Positions 1 to 6,726 of a stretch of DNA of 11,351 bases are shown here, in pieces (positions within the stretch are counted from its first letter, which is position 1; every line of letters begins with the position of its first letter). The position numbers were made by a program, and so were the translations under genes. Under the pieces are notes generated by a model that was not told the DNA's origin, did no database searches, and was given only the letters and a program-made list of their open reading frames with translations. Source of the DNA: Pelotomaculum sp. UBA5255. GTDB lineage: Bacteria > Bacillota > Desulfotomaculia > Desulfotomaculales > Pelotomaculaceae. The stretch spans positions 1 through 11,351 of the forward strand of contig DHTR01000052.1 in NCBI GenBank assembly GCA_002408725.1, given 5' to 3'.

Positions 1-1
1 A

Positions 2-118
2 CCAAACAGGCAAACCGACTCAACAAGCGCCCCGGAGAGAGCCAAATACGGACGGGTTGCCTGCGTCCTCAACGGTACCGGCACAGCCTATTTTGACGCA
101 GTAAAACTGGTGCCTTGA
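2..118 (+). CDS. C-terminal fragment of a probable surface/repeat protein (partial)
   Basis: Reading frame 2 is open from the window edge to a TGA at 116-118, giving about 38 residues that end NGTGTAYFDAVKLVP. The GTAYFDAVxL pattern resembles the last strand of the jelly-roll, carbohydrate-binding-like repeats found in large secreted or RHS-type wall proteins of Clostridia. The other two forward frames stop at 94 and 102. The start is outside the window. The next open frame, a truncated DUF4338 sequence, begins almost exactly where this one stops, so this may be a gene end cut by the insertion. The family call rests on one short motif and is weak. Confidence 0.35.
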   Translation, partial: PNRQTDSTSAPERAKYGRVACVLNGTGTAYFDAVKLVP

Positions 119-1180
119 GGAAGAAAAGCATTGGAACGACTTGATGAGCAAGTACCACTATCTGGGGTTCCGTACACTGACCGGCAAGGCACTCAAATAC
201 GTAGCCATATTGAATGATCAATGGGTTGCGCTAATTGGCTGGGGGGCTTCTGCCTTCAAAAGTGGCCATCGTGAAAAATGGATTGGCTGGTCACAAGAAC
301 AAAAAGCAAAACGGTTAATCTTTGTTGTTAACAATCAACGATTCTTAATTCTTCCCGGTATCCGGATTAAGAACCTGGCCTCAAAGGTCCTGGCACTCAA
401 TACGAAACGGTTGCCATCAGATTGGCTGGCAGTTTATGGTCATTTGGCTCTGCTTGCGGAAACCTTTGTTGACCACAGCCGGTTTGCAGGAACCTGCTAC
501 CGTGCGGCGGGCTGGCTCCCACTGGGAAAAACCAGTGGGTATGGACGCAAGGGCGATATCTACTACTACCACGGTGAGACAAAAACTATCTTTGTAAAAC
601 CACTGCACAAAGATACCCGGAAAATTTTATCTGCGCCGTTCTGCCTCCCGAATTCACTGGAGAGGAAAAGGCAATGGTGGACTTAAATGAGGTTAGCATC
701 GATACCAGGGACGGCTTGCTCGATTATTTAACCAAAATACGGGACCCCCGTAAACCCCGCGGTATTTGTCACACTCAGGTATCCGTCCTGGCCGTGGCAG
801 TTTGTGCTCTTTTGTCTGGGGCAAAAAGCTTTATTGGCATGGGTGAATGGGCTGCTCATTTGTCGCAGGAACTACTTAAACGACTCGGTTGCCGGTATAG
901 CGACAGGCTCAGAAAATATGTTCCTCCCAGTGAACCCACACTGCGCCGTACTATCCAATCAATAAATGCTGACGAGGTTGACCGGGTAGTGGGTGAATGG
1001 CTCGTCCCTCTGAGTTCCGACAACTCTTCTTGAGCCTCTGGACTTAAACGGCAAAATATTTACTGCTGATGCTATGCAAAACCAGGTGAAAAATGCCAGG
1101 TTTATCGTTAAAGATAAAGGCGCTGATTACATTTTTCCGGTAAAACAAAATCAGGCAAACCTCTTCGAAGCTATACGCAA
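105..1180 (+). mobile_element. Decayed ISAs1-type insertion element carrying a DUF4338 gene
   Basis: This spans the DUF4338 fragment and the broken transposase, which share orientation and overlap. Both outer limits are set by where recognisable protein homology begins and ends. I could not identify terminal inverted repeats or a target-site duplication at either side, which fits loss of both ends. Limits are approximate. Confidence 0.6.
141..686 (+). CDS. DUF4338 (DruA-family) protein, N-terminally truncated
   Basis: A 181-residue frame with hallmarks of the DUF4338/DruA family: YHYLGF near the start, FLILPGIRIKNLAS in the middle, then ETFVD, RFAGTCYRAAGW and a GKTSGYGRK segment. The family is named after a Druantia anti-phage component, but its members are also common beside transposases, as here; biochemical role unknown. 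The listed start is TTG (141). The same frame is open back to 105 and encodes family-like sequence there (EEEKHWNDLMSKYHY), so no authentic start survives and the N-terminal part usual in this family is missing. The end overlaps the transposase start by 13 bases, suggesting the two were translationally coupled in the intact element. Probably a non-functional remnant. Confidence 0.7.
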   Translation: MMSKYHYLGFRTLTGKALKYVAILNDQWVALIGWGASAFKSGHREKWIGWSQEQKAKRLIFVVNNQRFLILPGIRIKNLASKVLALNTKRLPSDWLAVYGHLALLAETFVDHSRFAGTCYRAAGWLPLGKTSGYGRKGDIYYYHGETKTIFVKPLHKDTRKILSAPFCLPNSLERKRQWWT

Positions 1181-1217
1181 TATTGCAGGCGGGGTTGAAA
1201 TAAAAAAACCCGCCTAA
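674..1217 (+). pseudogene. ISAs1-family transposase, internally deleted and 3'-truncated
   Basis: The first part (674-about 1010, ATG start, GGAGAGG upstream) encodes the ISAs1 N-terminal DDE-associated domain: DPRKPRG, LAVAVCALLSGAKSF, EWAAHL, PPSEPTLRR and VVGEWL. That frame ends at 1033 as unrelated residues. In another frame, from about 1014, recognisable transposase sequence resumes: LLEPLDLNGKIFTADAM, then KGADYIFPVKQNQANLFEAI, covering the second catalytic-Asp region (TADA) and the VKxNQ motif. The DGKTLRG region with the first catalytic Asp is missing, so roughly 100 or more residues have been deleted at about 1003-1016. After FEAI (about 1175) homology stops, and the frame ends at a TAA at 1215. 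It cannot encode an active DDE transposase. Confidence 0.8.
1187..1215. repeat. Inverted repeat/hairpin between IS remnant and hicB
   Basis: AGGCGGGGTT (1187-1196) pairs with AACCCGCCT (1207-1215): nine base pairs with one bulged G and a 10-base A-rich loop. No T-run follows on either strand, so it is not a canonical terminator. It lies 33 bases before the hicB start codon and could be an operator, a relic of an element end, or chance. Confidence 0.4.
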
Positions 1218-1247
1218 AATACAAATATAATCATGGAGGTATACAAT

Positions 1248-1661
1248 ATGGACCGATATATCTATCCAGCAATCTTTGACACTAATGAAAAAGGCGGCTA
1301 CACAATAACTTTTCCCGATCTTCCTGGCTGCATCACTGAAGGCGATACCCTCGAAGAAGCTTTTTATATGGCCAAAGATGCCATGAGCTTGCATCTATGG
1401 GGTATGGAAGATGACGACGATCCTATTCCGAATCCAACCCCGCCTGAGAAAGTTCAGGCTCCTGAAGGCGGATTTACAAGTCTTGTTGAAGTTTGGATGC
1501 CGCCATACCGTGATAAAATAGCTAATAGAGCTGTCAATAAGATGGTCACCCTTCCAAAATGGTTAAAAGACGCAGCTGAAAAAGAAAAAATAAACTTCTC
1601 CCATATACTCCAGGATGCACTAAAAAATCACTTAGGAATCTCGGAAAGAAAGCATTCTTAA
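1248..1661 (+). CDS. hicB: HicB-family antitoxin (no HicA neighbour)
   Basis: The protein has 137 residues. The N-terminal half is the HicB-like partial RNase H fold: YPAIFD, GGYTITFPDLPGCITEGDTLEEA, then AKDAMSLHLWGMEDDDDPIPNPTPP. The C-terminal part (NKMVTLPKWLKDAAEKEKIN and on to HILQDALKNHLGI) looks like a ribbon-helix-helix DNA-binding segment. In the family, HicB neutralises the HicA mRNA interferase and represses its own operon. The start is placed at ATG 1248 because GGAGG (1235-1239) lies 8 bases upstream; an in-frame ATG at 1233 overlaps that ribosome site and is unlikely. No HicA-like frame (about 60-80 residues with the conserved His) is seen on either side, so the antitoxin appears orphaned next to a decayed IS. 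Confidence 0.85.
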   Translation: MDRYIYPAIFDTNEKGGYTITFPDLPGCITEGDTLEEAFYMAKDAMSLHLWGMEDDDDPIPNPTPPEKVQAPEGGFTSLVEVWMPPYRDKIANRAVNKMVTLPKWLKDAAEKEKINFSHILQDALKNHLGISERKHS

Positions 1662-1685
1662 GCGACTGCTTCTTCTTTGTTAAAG

Positions 1686-1705
1686 CAAAAGAGCCCGAAG
1701 GCTCT
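1686..1705 (-). terminator. Rho-independent terminator with UUCG loop
   Basis: On the minus strand AGAGCC-TTCG-GGCTCT is followed by TTTGCTTT: a 6-bp stem with a very stable UUCG tetraloop and a U-rich tail. It sits about 65 bases after the TsaA-FmdE gene's stop and so ends that transcript. It may also slow hicB transcription arriving from the left, though the plus-strand tail (ATCTTA) is poor. Confidence 0.8.
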
Positions 1706-1768
1706 ATCTTAAACCAAACCTCAAATAAACCCAAAGCCATGTTAATACAGCCAATCCAATGCCAAGTC

Positions 1769-2572
1769 CTAAGGTGTTTGCATGGAAATGTCCAGGATCT
1801 CATTGTCGTCCGTCTCGGAAAAAGCTCCTTTATCTATCTGTCGGCGGGCCGTAATACTCAGCACTTTGCTCCCGAGGCGCCAGATAGTTCGGCCCGGCCA
1901 ATCCGCCGGACGGTATTCAAACCGGGGTGGGTTGGCCAACCTGGCTCTGGACAGGCCCTGTATGGTATCGGCCAGGCAAGGTGAGCCCTCAACCATGACA
2001 TAAAGGTCCGGTGAATTAAGCTGACCCAGCCGCTCTTCCGCAATAAGTGCCATGCGCACCGCCAGCAGGAGGCCGGCGCATTCCTCTTGATGGTGTGTTA
2101 GGGCTTGTTTCAAAAGCAAACTCCTTTGCATTTTCCTCTTTAATGAATATATGTGGGGCGTTCGCGGGGAAAAGACAATGTCGTTTTCGTAATATGGCTT
2201 AATATCTATAACAGGGGTTTCGTTGACAGCGTCCAATCCGGTAACATAAAGCTCTAATCCTGCCACCCTGTCCAATTGAACTAGGTTCAGGCCGACAGGA
2301 TTGGGACGGACCGGTGTCCTCAGCGCGAAAACTCCGTAACTGGGTGAGTTGGGATTTATTCGGTACGGCGTGGCGGCAAGGACGTTACGCCGGGCTAGGT
2401 GGAACCAGGTTAAGATCCAGAGGTGAGAATTTTTTTCAAGCTGTTTAAGGGCGCCTGCATACTCCGGAAAAACCTCCACAACCGCTTTTGGCTCTGAATC
2501 CGGCGCCTTCTTATGGTCTAAAAGATCAGATTTCACCACTCCAACAGGTCTGATGACAATTTCCTCAAGCAC
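1769..2572 (-). CDS. TsaA/TrmO-like domain fused to an FmdE-like domain
   Basis: The protein has 267 residues. Residues 1-140 match the TsaA (TrmO/YaeB) beta-barrel: HLWILTWFH (50-58), GVFALRTPVRPNPVGL (80-95) and ETPVIDIKPY (118-127). TrmO uses S-adenosylmethionine to N6-methylate t6A at tRNA position 37. The rest does not look like the usual TrmO C-terminal domain. Residues 160-245 resemble FmdE, the formylmethanofuran dehydrogenase subunit E family: HHQEECAGLLLAVRMA, then VEGSPCLADTIQGLSRA (Cys165 and Cys199). FmdE-like domains tend to occur with Mo/W pterin enzymes, so the substrate may not be tRNA. The start is GTG at 2572; the ATG 6 bases upstream is followed by an in-frame stop. GGGAG and GAGG lie just upstream. 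It is monocistronic with its own terminator. Confidence 0.7.
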   Translation of the reverse strand: MLEEIVIRPVGVVKSDLLDHKKAPDSEPKAVVEVFPEYAGALKQLEKNSHLWILTWFHLARRNVLAATPYRINPNSPSYGVFALRTPVRPNPVGLNLVQLDRVAGLELYVTGLDAVNETPVIDIKPYYENDIVFSPRTPHIYSLKRKMQRSLLLKQALTHHQEECAGLLLAVRMALIAEERLGQLNSPDLYVMVEGSPCLADTIQGLSRARLANPPRFEYRPADWPGRTIWRLGSKVLSITARRQIDKGAFSETDDNEILDISMQTP

Positions 2573-2756
2573 TACCTCATCTCCCTTTCTTTAATAATTA
2601 TTGTTCGCTGCTTTAAATTGAGTTTGACACCGAACCCGGAAAGTCCCGTTATTGCTAAATTTATCGCCTGGCACAATTAAGATGGTCCATAAATTGAAAC
2701 TTAGATTTAATTATTGCCGGGCTTACCTCATCACCAACACAATGTTTTATTTTAGC

Positions 2757-2781
2757 AAAAAAGGCCGATCAATGACCGGCC
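2757..2781 (-). terminator. Terminator of the iorA-iorB-paaK operon
   Basis: On the minus strand an 8-bp stem (GGCCGGTC paired with GATCGGCC, including one G-U) closes a 3-base loop and is followed by six T. It lies about 100 bases after the paaK stop. From here left to the start of the TsaA-FmdE gene (2573-2756) I see no further gene or clear signal; a 66-codon plus-strand frame crossing it has no ribosome site or recognisable motif. Confidence 0.85.
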
Positions 2782-2879
2782 CAAATAGAGCAATAACTAC
2801 ATGCCAGTTTAACAGCAGCCTGTTTCATGGCCTCTTCATCAATATTCTTTAAGCCCTTTCGGCAACCATAGTCCTTTCT

Positions 2880-4160
2880 TTAACACTCCCTATAGTCATA
2901 GACTCTTTTACTTTTCTTCTCGCTTCGCGGGAGAGCCTGGTTTGGAACAGCCTCCACTTCCACCAGGATGCCAATACGAGTTTTGATATTTTTGCGCAGC
3001 CGGTCGGCCACGAGCTCTAGCGGATGGTCCTTCAAGACCTCGACTTTGACCAGGATGTTGTCCTTGCCCTGATCCCTGGTTACGATGATCTGGTACTCGC
3101 TGCCGGCCCCCTCGGTGATTTGCAGCACGTGCTCCACCTGGCCCGGGTAAATATTAACTCCCTTGATTTTGATCATATCGTCGGTGCGGCCGAGGACGCG
3201 CTCGTGCATGGGGTGGGGACTCCCGCAGCGGCATTGGCAGGGAAGGATTCGCGTGATATCCCGGGTGCGATAGCGCAGGAGGGGCATGCCTTCCTTAGTC
3301 AGGGTGGTGACCACCAACTCGCCTTCTTCACCCGGGGGAAGCTGCCGGCCACTAAACGGGTCAACAACCTCAAAGAGGAGGTGGTCGTGCCAGTAGTGCA
3401 GGCCGCAATGTTCGGGGCAGTCGATGGAAATGCCGGGACCGTATATTTCCGTCAGGCCGTAGATGTCAAAAGTCTCGATGCTCAGCAGATCTTCAATTCT
3501 TGCCCGCATTTTCTCCCCCCAGCGCTCGGAACCAAAGATCCCGCTGCGAAGCTTAATCTGGTCGCGGAGCCCCTGTCTGGTGATTTCCTCAGCCAGGAGC
3601 AGGGCATAGGAGGAAGTGGCGGTCAGAACGGTGGTCTGGAGATCGATCATCATCTCAATTTGTTTTTGAGTGTTGCCCGGACCGGTCGGAATGGTCATAG
3701 CGCCAAGGCGCTCCACCCCGGCCTGGAAGCCAATCCCGGCCGTCCATAGGCCGTAGCCCGGCGTCACCTGGACGCGGTCACTGTTGGTAACTCCGGTTAT
3801 CTCCATACAGCGGGCCATCATCTCTGCCCAGGTGGACACGTCATAAGCAGTGTAAGGTATGATCACCGGTTTACCGGTGGTGCCGGATGAAGAGTGGATC
3901 CGGACAACCTTCTCGCTGGGAACCGCCATCAGCCCCAAGGGGTAACCGGTGCGCAGTTCCTCCTTGGTGGTAAAGGGTAGGCGCTCCAGGTCCTTCAAAT
4001 TCTTTACGCTTTGCGGGTTAATCCCCGCATCGTCAAGCTTCTTTCTATAGAAGGGGGAGTTCTTATAGAGGCGCGGGATCAATTCCCGCAGCATGTTTTC
4101 CTGGTTGTAGAAGATTTTATCCAGGCTGAAGGGCTCTTTTTTTCTCAGTTTCAGGGCCAT
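2880..4160 (-). CDS. paaK: Arylacetate (phenylacetate-type) CoA ligase
   Basis: A 426-residue member of the PaaK branch of adenylate-forming enzymes, at normal family length. It converts an aryl acid, ATP and CoA to aryl-acyl-CoA via an acyl-adenylate, in the cytoplasm. Motifs in order: SSSGTTGKP phosphate-binding loop (90-98), YGLTE (234-238), RYRTRD (296-301), DDMIKIKGVNIYPGQ (327-341), and a C-terminal RSEKKSKRV segment holding the likely mobile-domain Lys. The start is ATG at 4160, one base after the iorB stop, with GGAGG (4170-4174) nine bases upstream; an earlier in-frame start at 4196 lies inside iorB. Co-transcription with iorA and iorB implies substrates such as indoleacetate, phenylacetate or 4-hydroxyphenylacetate, but specificity cannot be read from the sequence. 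Confidence 0.92.
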   Translation of the reverse strand: MALKLRKKEPFSLDKIFYNQENMLRELIPRLYKNSPFYRKKLDDAGINPQSVKNLKDLERLPFTTKEELRTGYPLGLMAVPSEKVVRIHSSSGTTGKPVIIPYTAYDVSTWAEMMARCMEITGVTNSDRVQVTPGYGLWTAGIGFQAGVERLGAMTIPTGPGNTQKQIEMMIDLQTTVLTATSSYALLLAEEITRQGLRDQIKLRSGIFGSERWGEKMRARIEDLLSIETFDIYGLTEIYGPGISIDCPEHCGLHYWHDHLLFEVVDPFSGRQLPPGEEGELVVTTLTKEGMPLLRYRTRDITRILPCQCRCGSPHPMHERVLGRTDDMIKIKGVNIYPGQVEHVLQITEGAGSEYQIIVTRDQGKDNILVKVEVLKDHPLELVADRLRKNIKTRIGILVEVEAVPNQALPRSEKKSKRVYDYREC

Positions 4161-4161
4161 T

Positions 4162-4752
4162 TTAAGCCACCTCCATGGCCGCGCGCCCGGCTTCAAAGGC
4201 GCGTTGGTTAAGTTTTAGAAATTTATCAGGGACATAGCGCAGGATCGCCTGGAGCAGCTGGTCCGGGCCAAAGGGCAGTCCGGGGAGGGTCGAAAGCGCC
4301 CCCAGGATTACCACGTTGCCGGTCTTGGAATGGCCTGCCTGACGGGACAGTTCTTCCAGGTCAAGAAAAAAGACTTTATCGGTCTGTTCTTTAATGTATT
4401 TTGTGATGTCCTCCTGGTCGTAGGTAGATAAGCCCAGCTGGACGGTGGCCGGGACGATAGCTGCGGTGCCGGTGATGATGGTCCCACCCGGCTTTAATTT
4501 AATTAGCGCCCGGGCGGTTTCCGCAAGCTCTAGACCAAGCAGGAAGTCGGCCTTCCGATCCGGGATGGTAGCGCCGTATAGCTTTTCACCCATCCGGACG
4601 TGGCTGATGACCGAACCTTCACGCTGGGCCATGCCGATGACTTCCGAGGTGCGCACCGCCAGACCGCGTTCGATAGCCGCCAGGGCGAGCGCCCGGGAGG
4701 CCAGCACAGAGCCCTGCCCACCAATGCCGCTGATTACAATATCCAGGTTCAT
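4162..4752 (-). CDS. iorB: Indolepyruvate:ferredoxin oxidoreductase, beta subunit
   Basis: The protein has 196 residues, typical of IorB, the gamma-type domain of 2-oxoacid:ferredoxin oxidoreductases. It opens with the nucleotide/CoA-binding loop GIGGQG (9-14), followed by SEVIGMAQREGSVISHVRMG, a signature of this subunit, and ends with a helical region containing LNQRAFEAGRAA. With IorA it catalyses CoA-dependent oxidative decarboxylation of arylpyruvates to aryl-acetyl-CoA, reducing ferredoxin; with low-potential ferredoxin and CO2 the reaction can run in reverse. The ATG overlaps the iorA stop as ATGA, the classic arrangement for translational coupling and equal stoichiometry. The next gene, paaK, starts one base after its stop. 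Confidence 0.95.
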   Translation of the reverse strand: MNLDIVISGIGGQGSVLASRALALAAIERGLAVRTSEVIGMAQREGSVISHVRMGEKLYGATIPDRKADFLLGLELAETARALIKLKPGGTIITGTAAIVPATVQLGLSTYDQEDITKYIKEQTDKVFFLDLEELSRQAGHSKTGNVVILGALSTLPGLPFGPDQLLQAILRYVPDKFLKLNQRAFEAGRAAMEVA

Positions 4753-6557
4753 ATCGTTACCTCCCTGATCGCGTCAGACGGGCAAACCTGCGCGCAGATG
4801 CCGCACCCGTAACAGCTTGAGGATATTTCGGGGCTTCCCCCCGGTCTGCCGATGGCCGGGCACCCCAGATCTTCAAGGCACAAGCCGCACTCAGTGCAGC
4901 TCTGACGGTCAATTGTATAAGACTTTTTCTTTTTAACCAGGGCAATACACTCCCGCTTCATGATTACCACGGCGGGGCCGGGGTAATCCATTGCAGCCCT
5001 GGCTGCCTCAATGGAAGCTTTCAGGTTGTAGGGATCGACTTCACGGACGAACTTTACTCCACAAGCCTCTGCCAGCCGGGCAATGTTCACCGGGGTTCCT
5101 TGCTCCCCAGTGGCGGTACGGCCTACGCCGGGGTGAGGCTGGTGCCCGGTCATGGCAGTGGTACTGTTGTCCAGGACGACCAGGGTAACATCGGCTTTGT
5201 TGTAAACCGCGTTAATCAGACCGGGGATTCCGGCGTGGAAGAAGGTGGAATCACCCAAAAAGGCCACCTGCTTGCGAGCTGGCTCCACCCTGTGCAGCCC
5301 GGAAGCGATGGTGATGCTGGCGCCCATACAGAGGCAGGTGTCCACCGCGTTCAAGGGCGCCATGGCGCCCAAGGTATAGCAACCGATATCCCCCGAAAAG
5401 ATTGCGTCTGTCCCCCTGGCCGCCTCTTTAAAAGCATAAAACGAGGCGCGGTGCGGACAGCCGGCGCAGAGAACGGGCGGGCGCAGGGGCAATTCCGGGG
5501 CGGGAGTTGCTTCGGGCTTGGCAGAGGGCATTTCCAGGAAATTTTCCAGGATGATTTTTACCTTATCTGTGTTCAGCTCGCCTTCCCTTGGTACCAGGCG
5601 GTCGATTTTACCTGAAATGCCGGTCAGCAGCTTGTTGCGCCAGGCAATGGCAATAACCTGGTCCTCCACGGCGGGTTCCTGTTCTTCAACGATAAGGACT
5701 TTTTTGACCCTTGTTAAAAAGTCCAGCACCGGCCTGACAGGCAGGGGGTAGGGGGCGCCGATTTTCAGGATCGGGACGTTGGACCAGGACATTTCCAGAG
5801 CTTCCCGGACGTAGTTATAACTGACGCCGCAGGCGATGATCCCGGCTTCCGCTTGCTCCTTACCTGTAAAATCAACCAACCGGTTGAATCCCGAGTCCTC
5901 CAACAGTTCCCGCGCGTTTTCCTGCTGCTGATTCAGCCAGGGGTGTCTGCGCGCGGAAAGATTGGGGAGAATAACCCAGTTGGGGCCTTTCTCAAAGCCG
6001 GCTGCGGGGCGGGGGTTCTCCGTTACGTCCGCCACTTCGATGTTCTGGCAAGCATGACAGGTCCGGGTGGTAGGCCGCAAGATCACAGGCAGGTTCAGTT
6101 TCTCCGACAGATCAAAGGCGTATTTAACCATCTCCTTGGCCTCGGCCGGGGTTGCCGGGTCGAGGACGGGAAGCTTGGCAAAGCGGGCAAAGACGCGGGT
6201 GTCCTGCTCGGTTTGAGAACTGTGCGGACCCGGGTCATCTGCCACCACCAGTACGAGCCCACCCTTGACGCCGATGTAGGCCAGGGTCATCAGCGGGTCG
6301 GCTGCCACGTTGAGCCCCACCTGCTTCATGGTGACAATGGCCCGTGCGCCGGTGTAGGAAGCCCCGGCGGCTGTTTCCAGGGCCACTTTCTCGTTGACCG
6401 ACCATTCCACGTAAAAGCCTTTTTCCCCTGCCAGGTGGGCCAGGGTCGACAGGATCTCGGAAGATGGCGTGCCGGGGTAGCCGGTAGCGACTTGCACGCC
6501 CGCCTCTGCGGCGCCGTATGCGATTGCTTCATTGCCCATCAACAGTTTTACACTCAA
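4749..6557 (-). CDS. iorA: Indolepyruvate:ferredoxin oxidoreductase, alpha subunit
   Basis: A full-length IorA of 602 residues. The N-terminal pyrimidine-binding part has GNEAIAYGA, GYPGTPSSEI (27-36) and NEKVALETAAGAS. A middle domain follows, then the thiamine-pyrophosphate part with CAGCPHR (364-370), GDIGCYTLG (389-397), CMGASI and GDSTFFHAG (435-443). The C-terminal ferredoxin domain carries two [4Fe-4S] motifs: Cys554, 557, 560, 566 and Cys582, 585, 588, 592. The enzyme interconverts arylpyruvates and aryl-acetyl-CoA with ferredoxin as electron carrier. The start is TTG at 6557, fixed by AGGAGG (6565-6570) seven bases upstream; an in-frame ATG six codons later has no such site. It is first in the iorA-iorB-paaK operon and is preceded by a leader with a terminator, indicating attenuation control. 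Confidence 0.95.
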   Translation of the reverse strand: MSVKLLMGNEAIAYGAAEAGVQVATGYPGTPSSEILSTLAHLAGEKGFYVEWSVNEKVALETAAGASYTGARAIVTMKQVGLNVAADPLMTLAYIGVKGGLVLVVADDPGPHSSQTEQDTRVFARFAKLPVLDPATPAEAKEMVKYAFDLSEKLNLPVILRPTTRTCHACQNIEVADVTENPRPAAGFEKGPNWVILPNLSARRHPWLNQQQENARELLEDSGFNRLVDFTGKEQAEAGIIACGVSYNYVREALEMSWSNVPILKIGAPYPLPVRPVLDFLTRVKKVLIVEEQEPAVEDQVIAIAWRNKLLTGISGKIDRLVPREGELNTDKVKIILENFLEMPSAKPEATPAPELPLRPPVLCAGCPHRASFYAFKEAARGTDAIFSGDIGCYTLGAMAPLNAVDTCLCMGASITIASGLHRVEPARKQVAFLGDSTFFHAGIPGLINAVYNKADVTLVVLDNSTTAMTGHQPHPGVGRTATGEQGTPVNIARLAEACGVKFVREVDPYNLKASIEAARAAMDYPGPAVVIMKRECIALVKKKKSYTIDRQSCTECGLCLEDLGCPAIGRPGGSPEISSSCYGCGICAQVCPSDAIREVTI

Positions 6558-6564
6558 TTCTGTT

Positions 6565-6570
6565 CCTCCT
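6565..6570 (-). promoter_or_regulatory. Ribosome binding site that sets the TTG start of iorA
   Basis: AGGAGG on the minus strand, seven bases before TTG. It lies just past the leader terminator and so is present only in read-through transcripts. Confidence 0.85.
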
Positions 6571-6580
6571 GTGACTTATC

Positions 6581-6610
6581 AAAATAAAAAACGGGCAAAG
6601 AGCCCGTTTT
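6581..6610 (-). terminator. Leader terminator (attenuator) before iorA
   Basis: On the minus strand ACGGGC-TCTTT-GCCCGT, flanked by A and T runs that extend the stem, followed by TTTTTTATTTT. It sits between the predicted iorA promoter and its ribosome site, about 35 bases before the TTG, so it must be bypassed for expression. Its 5' arm region (GGGCTC) can pair with the upstream GAGCTT at about 6643-6648 (six pairs, two of them G-U), a possible antiterminator that overlaps the triplet series. Confidence 0.85.
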
Positions 6611-6620
6611 TATAAACAAT

Positions 6621-6701
6621 CTGAACTGGATCAAGCTAGGCTAAGCTCCACTAAATAAATCTCTCAGCTTTTTAAATTATCCTTTTAATGCTGCTACTCT
6701 C
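6621..6701 (-). promoter_or_regulatory. Degenerate TRAP-type triplet series in the iorA leader
   Basis: Reading the minus strand with an exact 5-base period from 6663 down to 6621 gives GAG, TTA, TAG, GAG, TAG, TAG, TGA, CAG, CAG. Five of nine match the TRAP consensus (G/U)AG and two more are CAG, all separated by 2 bases. A further GAG-ag-TAG pair lies upstream at 6694-6701. The upstream pair, an A/T-rich spacer and the sequence AAGCxGAG closely resemble the corresponding part of the trpP leader. The protein that binds is inferred, as no TRAP gene is in the window. Confidence 0.6.
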
Positions 6702-6726
6702 CACTGGATACGCTTTCTTTGGTAAC

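Noticed and set aside
1226..1231. TATAAT as a -10 box for hicB
   Set aside because: The hexamer is perfect, but a start about 7 bases later would fall on the ribosome site, and the nearest -35-like TTGAAA (1195-1200) is 25 bases away.
1044..1394. 116-codon minus-strand frame
   Set aside because: It runs antisense across the transposase remnant and hicB and lacks a ribosome site and any family motif.
141..1661. Active anti-phage defence island (DruA plus HicB)
   Set aside because: The DruA-family gene is a truncated partner of an IS transposase, there are no other Druantia genes, and HicB lacks its toxin, so the data do not support a working defence system.
2652..2852. 66-codon plus-strand frame
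   Set aside because: It crosses an operon terminator, has no ribosome site and no plausible protein features.
3024..3749. 241-codon plus-strand frame opposite paaK
   Set aside because: It is antisense to a gene with clear PaaK motifs, has no recognisable domain of its own, and is explained by codon bias on the complementary strand. The same holds for the long plus-strand frames opposite iorA, ecfA and ecfT.
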